A stretch of 64,000 nt of DNA from assembly GCA_903813345.2 (NCBI GenBank), contig CAIIXF020000005.1, positions 30,755,375 through 30,819,374 on the forward strand, written 5' to 3'. Made by a program: the position numbers and the translations under genes. Shown one piece after another: positions 43,801 through 55,800 of the stretch. The notes under the pieces are model-generated. The model had not been told where the DNA came from and searched no databases. It was given only the letters and a program-made list of their open reading frames with translations. Source of the DNA: Owenia fusiformis. Lineage: Eukaryota; Annelida; Polychaeta; Sabellida; Oweniidae. Every line of letters starts with the position of its first letter. Position 1 is the stretch's first letter.

Positions 43801-46800
43801 ATTCCTTTAGGTTTAAATTACTGTTTCAGTTGTCCTTTAAATGGGAATATAATATAATGAATAAAATAGCTACTTTCATTTTTTATCTTTTATGTACTGG
43901 AATCATAAGACAGGGAATAAAGATGACAAAATGTCATTCCAGTATAATGTTGTAACTGTAACATTTGTTACAAACACCAACTATAATATTTGTTACAAAC
44001 ACCAACTATAATATTTGTTACAGACACCACCTACCACTTTTTGTGGCGAGATAATTTAACTTTAGCTATCTTACAAGTAATGTACACTGTACAGACTACA
44101 GGGTGGCCAAAAAAATGTACAGTTTGATAATAAGTTTGCTCCATACAGTATTATGCAATTCATAGCAAAATAAGAGCATTTGCATCTTTTTACTTTCAGC
44201 ATGGACACTCTGTACATGAGATAACTTATGCTGATTATTCATAGAGTATGACATGATATATTTGGAGAACTACGTAGATACAGATTCTTCCTCTTGATAA
44301 ATTTTTGTCTAACACTGCTCAATTGACATCTGCACAAAAATGATCTTCTCGTCAGCACTTCATATACTGCTTTTTAGTCATTGATAAAGATTTATTATAA
44401 ATCACTTTAAAAAAATAGTAAAGTGTCCTCTATCATATGTACTTAAAACATCCTGAATCATGAATAATGGTTTTTCATTATTTGTGTCCAGATTAATCAC
44501 TGTTTAAGTTGTTTTTAGCTCCATCTTGGTTTTCATCTTCATTAACTTTCTTTGCAGTTTCCTTACCATCTGATGCAATAACCTTGACCTCTAGCTTGAC
44601 CTGGTTTTCCTCTTGGTTGCATTTTTGTTTCTTTGGAGTGGAGCATACCAGACTTTCACACTCATCAAAGCTTATCTGTGAGAGATCTGAGTCTAGGTTT
44701 TCAGAAAGTTCTAATTCATGGTTAGCCTTTTTGAGTTTTTCTTTCAGGTCTGCAATTTCTTTTGCTTGGACGAAGCTGTCCTTTTTAAGAGATGCCAGTT
44801 GTTTACGGACAGCCTGTGCATCACACTTAGCTGCATTTGATAACCCAAGAAGAAATTCAATGTCTTGATCAAGCTTAACTGTTGCTTGGGATAAGCCTTT
44901 AAGAGTTTTCACTTTACTCGCAGAGTCAGGTACTGTCAGGTCAAAATGCACACTCTTTAGTTCTTTAAGTGCAATAGATGACTCCAGCCTTGATATGATT
45001 TTGCTCAGTTTCTCCACTAGCTAGAAAAAAATAGGCTGACTTTGCTAAGTATATCATAAAACAGACCCGTGAAATGTGTGTAAACAAATAATTTGTGTCT
45101 ATGGAGTTGATAATTTAAAGGGCAAGAAATGAAAAATCTAATTATTCATTAGAAAATCGAGGATTTTGGAAATGTATGATTAATACTGGCAAAACATGAA
45201 ACAAGGTTATATAATCATGTGAAAATACTGAAGATGCTGTATATCATAGTTTTGGAGTATTTCTTGATCAGAAACTAAATATACAATTTTTCACAATTAA
45301 AATACTCGTGAAAAATAGTCATATTGTTTGAATCAACATCTTGAATATTGTTTTATGTAGATTGAAATATAAAATGCAATCAAACATATAAAAACATTTC
45401 AAGATTTTTCAAATGACAATCTCCAAAATATTTTATCAAGCACTTTTATAATCGTACAAATAATTATAAATTAGCAGTTGAGTCACTATTTTTACATAAT
45501 AATTTTTTTTATCTCAAAGTTTTTCTTCAAACAAGCCTTAGCTCTTGTATCAAGGTTTAAGGTTAAATTTTCTACTTACTCCTGAAACTGTATTTGTAGC
45601 CATTCTTCCTTCAAATATGTTGCAAAAATATCGATATATTTTGAAGTTGCTATGCCAAGATGTTAAACTTGAATGGCTGACCCTTGAAATTGAGCCCCTT
45701 TTATATACAATACTATGGGAAATTATTGTGGGAAACTAATTTTACAGGAAATGCAAATTTTATTAAAGAAAGATCAAAGGTAAAAAGTGTGGGAAATTAA
45801 AAGCGAGTGGTTGATGATAAGATTGTCAAATTATTCTCGCAAAATGCTGTGAGAAATGATGGAATAAAATGTTTCTATATGAAAGATCAAGGGAAATCAT
45901 CAAATATAAATGATCTCATAAAGTGTGGGAAAGTGTATGAAAATAATATGTTGTCAAAAGTAAACAAAGAAATATAAGATCAAAAGCTAAAAAACGTGGG
46001 AAATTTTAACTTTTGTGGGAAAATTGGTTCAAAAGAAAGTACCTCAAAACATTAATAGAAGATCAAAGGAAACCATGTAATTTCTCACACTATTTCAAAA
46101 TAATTTCGCAACAATATAAGATCAAAGGTAAAAATTTTGTGGGAAAATAAAATCATAAGAAAGTACATCAAAACATAAACAGAAGATCAAAGGAAACCAT
46201 ATAATTTCTCGCAGTATTTTAAAACAATTTCGCAACATCCTGGGTGTGGCTTTATAATTCCCACACTTTGGATCATTGCAAGACTATATAAGATGGAGAA
46301 TTCTAACTTGAAATCACATGAACAAAGAGAAGCAAACATGAAGTATCAACTATATATTTGGAAAAATTTATATTCAGCCTATGGATCCATAAACAGTTTT
46401 TAAGCAGGATCGCCAAAATGAAGCAGAGGACCAAACTTGACAAAGATCAACTATGTGAATGGAATAGCACTGATTCAGGATATAATTCGATTAAGAAGGA
46501 CAGTTATCCTAATAAACTTGTACTTAGTGCAATGTGAAACAAACTATGAAGCTATGAACTATTCAGCATATTGTTCCAGTATACAGGTGAGACTCTTGAT
46601 CTGTATGCATTCCTGATGATATACATGTAATGTTATATCTCGTAGTTTGTCTGAATCGTTCAGGGATTAAAAATCTAACTATTTATACATATTGCAAAAA
46701 CTGACCTATTATTCTATCCATGATATAATATTTACTTTAATTTGAATTATTTTGCATGGACATTGAATCTTTTGCATAGTTTCAATGTCTGCGAAAATAA

Positions 46801-49800
46801 TTAAACAATTAGAAATAGCAGATAGATAGACCATATCTTTGATTAAAATCTCACAAAATTAGGAATAATAAATTATGTTCAATAGAAGAAACACATGAGT
46901 ATAAATTCAGGTGTGCACTTATGCAGTATATAAGTGAGAATTTAAAAATAAAGACTTGTATTATAACAATCAAAATCTGGAATCATCCTCCATTTTACTT
47001 AGAACAGAAAAAATCCCATAATAAAACTTGACATTTAAAAAATGTACTTGAAATAGAAAATTATATTGAGTTTAACAAAATATTTTGAATGTTAGGATAC
47101 TTTAAGGTTTATTTCCTGTGGAAACTTCATGAAAAGTATTTAAAATTGAAAAGGTTAGCAGGAGTAATTGACCCTTGATTTAGATTCATAATATCATTAA
47201 TTAATTATCCCACAAAATTTGAAGACTGCTTTCCCATTAAATGCAACATTTGAAAAATTGTACTGTATCAGTACAAGATGAATAAGCTGTGGTTTTTGAA
47301 TGAATTTAAACGTAATATATCTTAACATTGTTGATACTTCTAAACCATCTACATGTATTTTCTTTAAATGGTCACTTAACTTAGTAAGGGAAAAACTTTG
47401 AGTATTGGATTTTAGGAGAAATTATAGACGTGGCTACTAGGTTGATGCTATTAATTCTCTTAAGACTCAATATGAATGGTTTATCTAACTTAAACCACTT
47501 ACTGGGCACTGGGTCTTATGAAAGGTAAATGGTCCATGATCTACTTTCAGGAAAATTTGATTTATTAATTTTTTTTAAAATTAATTTTATAGACATTCCT
47601 TACTATTCTTTATTGTTATTCTTTCTACTTCTAACTCCCTTTCAACCATCTCCTACATGCACCTTCCAGGGAACTTGGCTGAACTTGGTGAAAAAGATTA
47701 ACTTTGCCTAGATTTTGAGATATTTAAGGTCAAAAAAGGTTTAACTTCAACTTGCTTCAATTTGACCAATTAAAAAAAAATATTCTACAAGATCACACGA
47801 ATTCAAATCTGACCTTAGTTTTGACATTTGGCCTATGGTTGACCTTCAGCGACCTATCAAATTAATTTTCTGGATTCATATTTAGGTCAGTTCAGTTCTG
47901 ACCTTTGATATGTGATTTGACCATTGGTATAAGGCATAATTCACCTGCTCTGTAAATTTAATTAATTGCATGGTTCTTTTAGCTAGTAGGAAACTGAACC
48001 AAATCATCTATTTTACTTATAGAACTGAAGAGAGCAATTCAACCTGACAAACCTTACTATGTGAGGCAGCTAATAAGATGAATATCTTCAAATATTAACA
48101 GTGAGCCTTTCTCAAGACAGTGAATTATTACTGAGGCATCAAATGCAGCAATGTAGGATGTAGGATGTACAAAACATCTTCGACTATCTGAGAGTGTACA
48201 ACTACAAGGTAAATGATTAGCATACCTAAAAGCTGACAATTAAGGCTAAAGACGATTCAGAACTCTCACTTGTAAGAATCCCACAATGTCTCTACAAGTA
48301 TCTAGAAAAAATTACATAGCTGCAACTGTAGCTGGACATTTCAACCAAAGTGCTAGAAGGTTTGACCATGAGGGGCAAGGAATACAATGTACATGCAATG
48401 CTTTAGTTGCGTTGTGCTTTTCAAAAGTAAAACCTATAGAAGAATGGCAAAGCATTGATATTAATAACATCCTAATTCAAGGAAATGAAACCTATTTACA
48501 TGTCTGTAAAGTGCTTAACATTAGCCCAAGGTTACTAGGTGTGTCTGAATTGCCTTCAGTTGTCAATATTTTTAAAAGGGGCTTTAAAGTGCATCAAAAA
48601 GAACCACTTAGTGGTATGATAGGTAAAAAACCATCTCACGACCAAACCCACATTGTTGCTTTACATGATGCCCTTATCAAACTTGAGGATATAACTGATA
48701 CACATCTTATAACTGTTCCGGGTTATACTATATGCCTTGTGATATCAAATGGAGAATATTTTGTGATTGACTCGCATTCAAGAGGGCAAGATGGATGCAT
48801 GAAAATAGATGGTGGTGTTGCTATGTTGTATAAAATGTTGTCAATAGAAGACCTAGAAACCTTTTTGTTAGAAAACTGGAAGAGTATTGGAAAAACATTA
48901 GATGATCAGTTTGAAATAACACCAATCATTCTTATGGCTGCTTTTCATATGCCATCAATTGAAGATTATTTCAAAGATCAAGAAGCAAAATGTGAGCTGC
49001 AAAAGTTGAGTAAGAAGGAGCGTGAAAAACAAAGAAAACGAAAGTTAAGGAATCAATTATCTGACAAAGATATAGATACTATTAGAGAAAGAGAGACATT
49101 GTTAAGAAAACGTTCAAGGTCAAGAAGAACAAGTGAACTAATGGAGGAAGATAGGGGTGTAGATAAAACAAGGAAAACAAGGTCAAGGTCAAGAAGGACA
49201 AATGAACAAATGGAGGAAGACAGGGGTGTAGATAAAACAAGGAAAACATGTTCAAGGTCAAGAAGGACAAATGAACAAATGGAGGAAGACAGGGATGTAG
49301 ATAAATCAAGAAAAATGATTTCAAGGTCAAAAAGAACAAATGAAGAATGTACATTAGAAAAGGAGAAAGAAAAGGAGAGATTATCAAATTTACGAAGAGA
49401 ACATTCCCAACAAAGAAAAGATCTGGAGAGAGAAGCAACCAGGGGAAGAATATTCCACACCAGAGCAATGCGGTGTGATGAAGTACAGGAGGAAGATAGA
49501 GAAAAGGATAAATCAAGGAAAACTAGATCAAGGTCAAGAAGGACAGATGAACAAATGGAGGAAGATAGAGGTGTAGATAAAACAAGGAAAACACGTTCAA
49601 GGTTAAGAAGGACAAATGAACAAATGGAGGAAGACAGGGATGTAGATAAATCAAGAAAAATGATTTCAAGGTCAAAAAGAACAAATGAAGAATGTACATT
49701 AGAAAAGGAGAAAGAAAAGGAGAGATTATCAAATTTACGAAGAGAACATTCCCAACAAAGAAAAGATCTGGAGAGAGAAGCAACCAGGGGAAGAATATTC

Positions 49801-52800
49801 CACACCAGAGCAATGCGGTGTGATGCAGTACAGGAGGAAGATAGAGAAAAGGATAAATCAAGGAAAACTAGATCAAGGTCAAGAAGGACAGATGAACAAA
49901 TGGAGGAAGATAGAGGTGTAGATAAAACAAGGAAAACATGTTCAAGGTTAAGAAGGACAAATGAACAAATGGAGGAAGACAGGGATGTAGATAAATCAAG
50001 AAAAATGATTTCAAGGTCAAAAAGAACAAATGAAGAATGTACATTAGAAAAGGAGAAAGAAAAGGAGAGATTATCAAATTTACGAAGAGAACATTCCCAA
50101 CAAAGAAAAGATCTGGAGAGAGAAGCAACCAGGGGAAGAATATTCCACACCAGAGCAATGCGGTGTGATGCAGTACAGGAGGAAGATAGAGAAAAGGATA
50201 AATCAAGGAAAACTAGATCAAGGTCAAGAAGGACAGATGAACAAATGGAGGAAGATAGAGGTGTAGATAAAACAAGGAAAACTAGATCAAGGTCAAGAAG
50301 GACAGATGAGCAAATGGAGGAAGACAAGGATGTAGATAAATCAAGAAAAATGATTTCAAGGTCAAAAAGAACAAATGAAGAATGTACATTAGAAAAGGAG
50401 AAAGAAAAGGAGAGATTATCAAATTTACGAAGAGAACATTCCCAACAAAGAAAAGATCTAGAGAGAGAAGCAACCAGGGGAAGAATATTCCACACCAGAG
50501 CAATGCGGTGTGATGAAGTACAGGAGGAAGATAGAGAAAAGGATAAATCAAGGAAAACTAGATCAAGGTCAAGAAGGACAGATGAACAAATGGAGGAAAA
50601 TAGAGGTGTAGATAAATCAAGGAAAACTAGATCAAGGTCAAGAAGGACAGATGAACAAATGGAGGAAGATAGAGGTGTAAATAAAACAAGGAAAACTAGA
50701 TCAAGGTCAAGAAGGACAGATGAGCAATTGGAGGAAGATAGAGGTGTAGATAAATCAAGGAAAACACAGTCAAGGTCAAGAAGGACAGATGAGCAAATGG
50801 AGGAAGATAGAGGTGTAGATAAATCAAGGAAAACACAGTCAAGGTCAAGAAGGACAGATGAGCAAATGGAGGAAGATAAAGGTATAGATAAATCAAGAAA
50901 AGTGAATTCAAGAGCATTTGAAAAATCAACACCTGCACTAGATAAGAATGTAGGAGTTTTCAGAAAGAACATATCGGAGGGACCATTTTACTTTTGTACT
51001 TGTTGCTTGCGATCTTTTTACAGACACTCGGTCGTTCAATTTAAAATTGAGCAATATGTAAAAATTTCAAAAGAAAGTATGGCCAACTTTGTTACTGAGA
51101 CGAAAAGTTTAAACGACAAAGATTATATATGTAATAGCTGTCACAGAGATTTTAAAAAGGGTGATATGCCTTCTGTTTGCCATTATAACTCTCTCCAACT
51201 GTCAGATATACCAGAGGAATTAGCAATACTGAATGAGTTAGAAGTACGCCTTATTTCCCAGAGAATTCCATTCATGAAAATTTTACTGCTTCCAAGAGGT
51301 GGTCAGAAAGGTATACAAGGAGGGGTTGTAAATGTGCCAAGTGATATGGATAAAGTCTGTTCTCTCCTACCTAGATGTACCTCAGATTCGGGTTTAGTTG
51401 GCCTAAAACTAAAAAGGAAACTATCATATGAGGGACATGTTATGTCTCAAATCATCAGACCTGATGCAATTGAGAAAGCATTGAATTATCTTTCAATGAA
51501 TAACAAATTATACAATGGTGTTTGTATAGACAAAAACTGGAAATCAAAAAGCAATGAATCTGACAATGAGCTATGGACTTCACTGACACAGGAAAATGTA
51601 ACAAATGGAGCACAGAATGAGGACATAGAGAGAAATAACACCATACACACAAAAAGTGGAACACAAGGAAATATGAAGGAAAAAAGACAAAAGTCAAAAA
51701 TCGGCAGAGTAAATTATTCTGAAGAAAACAAAACTAACAAAGATTCAGAAAAAAATGAACCACTTGATAGTAATGACAGCAGTGACTCTTCTGAGAGTGA
51801 AGGTGAAGTTGAAGAATCTTCCCCAGCAAAACAGCTTGATACATGCTTGCACCCAGCAGAAGTTATCACAGAAAACGCAACAGTGAGTATAGCACCTGGA
51901 GAAGGGCAGAAACCCATAGGTATTTTTAGGGACACAAACTGTGAAGTTCTCTCATTTCCACAGCTATATCCAAATGGAGAGTTTGGCTTTGATGTCAAAA
52001 GAAATAAAAAGATTAGTACAAGGAAATACTTCAACACTAGACTTCTTTGCAAAGACACAAGATTTTCATCATCAACAGAGTATCTGTTCTTCGCACAATA
52101 TGTTGCTGAATCAGAACAGATACAAAGTGAAATAAGTATGACATTACGTAAATCCAAATTGCAATCACTAAATGGGAATTATATAACAGCTGCAGATGCT
52201 AAAGATCCCTCTACACTTTCCAAAATAATAAGGTATGATGAGGGATACAGAATGTTTACAAATATCCGTGGATCCCCAGCTGCATGGAAGCAAATGCAGC
52301 TTGACTGCCTTGCAAAAATCAAGCAGTTAGGTACATGTACCTTTTTCTTTACATTGTCTGTAGCAGATACGTACTGGAGTGAAATAGTGCAAGTTGTCGC
52401 AAGAATGTATGGCGAAAGTTTCACATCAGAACAAGTGCAAAGGATGGATTGGAAAACAAAGTCCTCTTGGCTGAAAAGAAATCCAGTGATTGCAGCAAGA
52501 CATGCTGATTATATGTTTCAGCAAATGCTTGGAAAAATCATATTAGCTCCACCACATCCAGTTGGGGAAATATTAGACTATGATTTCAAAAAGGAGGCAC
52601 AGAGTAGAGGTGCGATGCACTTTCATGGGATATTATGGACTAAAGATAGCCCAAAATATGATGAGGACACAGATGAAGAAATAGCTGACTTTGTTGATAA
52701 ATATATATCTTGTAAAGTACCATCTGTAGATGAAGATGAAGAGCTACATACATTAGTCTCAAAGCTTCAAACACACAGACATAATAAAACATGTAAGAAA

Positions 52801-55800
52801 AAGAAGAACACAAAATGTAGATTCTCATTTCCAAAACCTCCTTCAGATAGAACACTAGTAGCTAGAACTCCAGTTGATGAAGAAGAAATAATTAAAATGG
52901 ATGAGAATGAGGAAATACTCAAAAAGGTGTATGATACAATAACTGACTGGAGTGATGATGCTAGGCCAACTTTATCAGAACTTCTAGGAGAAGCTGGCAT
53001 ATCTTCTGAAGAATATCACAATGCTTTGCAATTTGCAAAGAAAAGAAGTACTCTCATTCTACAAAGGACTCCAGATGAGATGAACATAAACAATTACAAC
53101 CCAGATATTTTACGTATCTGGAGAGCAAATATGGATCTTCAATTCTGTCTAGATCCTTATGCTACTATTATGTATGTTACCTCCTATTTATGCAAGCCAG
53201 AAAAAACTATGAGCGAGCTTTTAAGAAAAGCGAGTAAAGAGAGCAATGATGTAGGAGTAAGAGAAAAATTGAGAAAACTTGGAAATGTTTTTCTTACTCA
53301 CAGAGAGTTCTCTTCTCATGAAGCAGTGTACAGAATCTTGTCCATGCCACTTAGACAAAGCTCAAGGCAAGTGATTTACATACCCAGTGACATTCCAGAG
53401 AAACGAACAAGACTGCTGAAATCTCAAAATGAACTTTCAGCACTTGATGATGAAGACACTGATATTTTCAAGACAAATATATTGGACAGATATGCCGCTC
53501 GACCCAAAAAATTAGAAGAGATGTGTCTTGCTGACTTTGCTACACAATATGCCTTGCATGGGTCAGAGACAAAGGCAAATGAAGATTGTGAAAATGATGA
53601 AGAAACAACGGAAAAACAAGATACTATAACTGTACTTGGTAAAACAATGAGAAAAAGAAAACGCCCATGTATCATGCGATACCACAAAATAGCAAAAGAA
53701 AAAATCCTGAGGAGCATGCACATTCAGAACTCATTCTATTTTTTCCATGGAGAGATGAAGAGCGTGATTTGAAACATGATGATAAGACATATGCAACAAA
53801 GTACATAGAAGTGGATAGAATTCTCATGGCTAACAAGAAAAGATATGACAGGTTTGACAAAGAAGTCGAAGAAGCCTTAAGGGCAGTTGAATCAGGAGAT
53901 GTACCACAGTCAGCATGGGATGAACTAGCAGGTGGAGTAGAACAAGAGAGAGAAGACATGAGTAAAAGAAGAACATTGTATGACATAGGGGAAGATGAGG
54001 TGGAGTCTGTAGGAGTATCAAAGGATCCAAAGAAAACTAATAAACCTTATACTGTAGACTACTCATCACACATAGTATCAAGTGACGAATATTCTACCAT
54101 TGTACAATCCTTAAATGAAAAGCAAAGACTGCTTCATGATTTTGTGCGAGAATGGTGTAGGAGCATAAACCAAGAAAAGATCACGAACAAAAAGACAGAA
54201 CCATTTTACATTTTTCTCAGTGGAGGTGGAGGGGTTGGGAAGTCACATAGTATCAATGCCGTGTACCAAGCAGTGACACATTCACTAAGAAAGGCAGGAG
54301 ATGACGTTGATAGCGTGGCATGCATATTAACAGCCTCAACTGGTGTTGCCTCTTTCAACATTGGAGGTATCACTGTTCATTCTGCTCTCAACCTCCCAAG
54401 GAAGGAGTCAAATGCCGAGGGAACGCCTGAATATACAGCAATGGGAGCTCCAAGACTAAATACCATGCGCATGAAATTGATGAATCTCAAGCTTCTTATA
54501 CTTGATGAAGTTTCAATGATAGGATGCGAAACATTCCTCCATATAGAAAAACGATTGGGTGATATAATGGGAATTCCAAAAGCAGATAGGAAAACTGTGT
54601 TTGGTGGAATTTCAATATTAGTAGTTGGAGATCTGCTCCAATTACCACCTGTTGGAGGAAGTCAAATATTCCTTCCAACAAAGGCAAATAGAATGGCAAT
54701 GCTACATGGATCCTTGTGGAAAAGATATTTTAAACTATTGGAACTCACTGAGATACATAGGCAGAAAGATGATCTTTCATTTGGGGAAATGCTGAACAGG
54801 ATAAGAGAGGGTCAAACAACTCAACATGATATAGAAGTTCTGCAAAGTAGAATAATATCTCCAGAAGACCCATTGTATCCAAAACAAGCTTTGCATGTGT
54901 TCAAAACAAATGAAAGTGTGAGAAACCACAATGATAAAATGTTGAGATCAGAGCCAGAGTTAGATGTATATGTGATAAAAGCAAGAGATACCTCTGATGT
55001 AGAAATTAACCCATCATCACTTCCAGATGATCATCACAAGACTGGAGGATTGATGTCATCACTGACTCTAAGAGTTAATGCAAAAGTGGCATTGACAAAA
55101 AATATTGACACATCAGATGGCCTTGTAAATGGTGCAATGGGTACCATCTCAGCAATTAGTAACCAAAGTCATGATCCATTGGAATGGATAATATGGATAA
55201 AATTTGAGCATGAAAGAGTTGGTCAAAGGTCAAAAGAAGTACTGAGACAAAATGATATGATTGGTATCAAAGCTACAGTTGCAACATTTGGCCTTGGGAG
55301 AAAGAATGCATATATTAAAATCAACAGATGCCAGTTCCCACTTATCCTGGCATGGGCAGCAACGATTCACAGGACACAGGGGTTGACCCTGGAGGTTATC
55401 GTTGTATCTTTTAAAGCAACCTGCTTCAACAATGGACAAGCTTATGTGGCACTTAGCAGGACTAGGACACTGGGAGGATTATTCCTTCTTGACTTTGACC
55501 CCAAAAAAATATCTGCTAATAAGAAAGCAATGTCAGAAATGGTACGTATGCGCTCAGAAATGCCATTCGAATGGGATTATCCATTTCGTTTGGTTGATGA
55601 AGACAACTCCATGATAGTAATGTACTTGAATATATGTTCTTTACGACAACATAAAGATGACTTTAAGAAGCACAGTGCATTGATGAATTCAGATATCATC
55701 TGCCTTACTGAGACAAACATCAGAAAGGATGATGAGGAATATCACATTGAGGGTTATGACATGGTGACTAAAGATACAAAGCATGGAATGGTTTGCTATA

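Noticed and set aside
44098-44130. Mariner-like end CTACAGGGTGGCCAAAAAAA, also near 7150-7180
   Set aside because: Only single ends were seen at each place, with no matching partner or target duplication.
49053-50972. 639-codon open frame on the minus strand inside ORF1
   Set aside because: It mirrors the charged 345-bp repeats of the Rep protein; the repetitive codons leave the other strand open without any domain sense.
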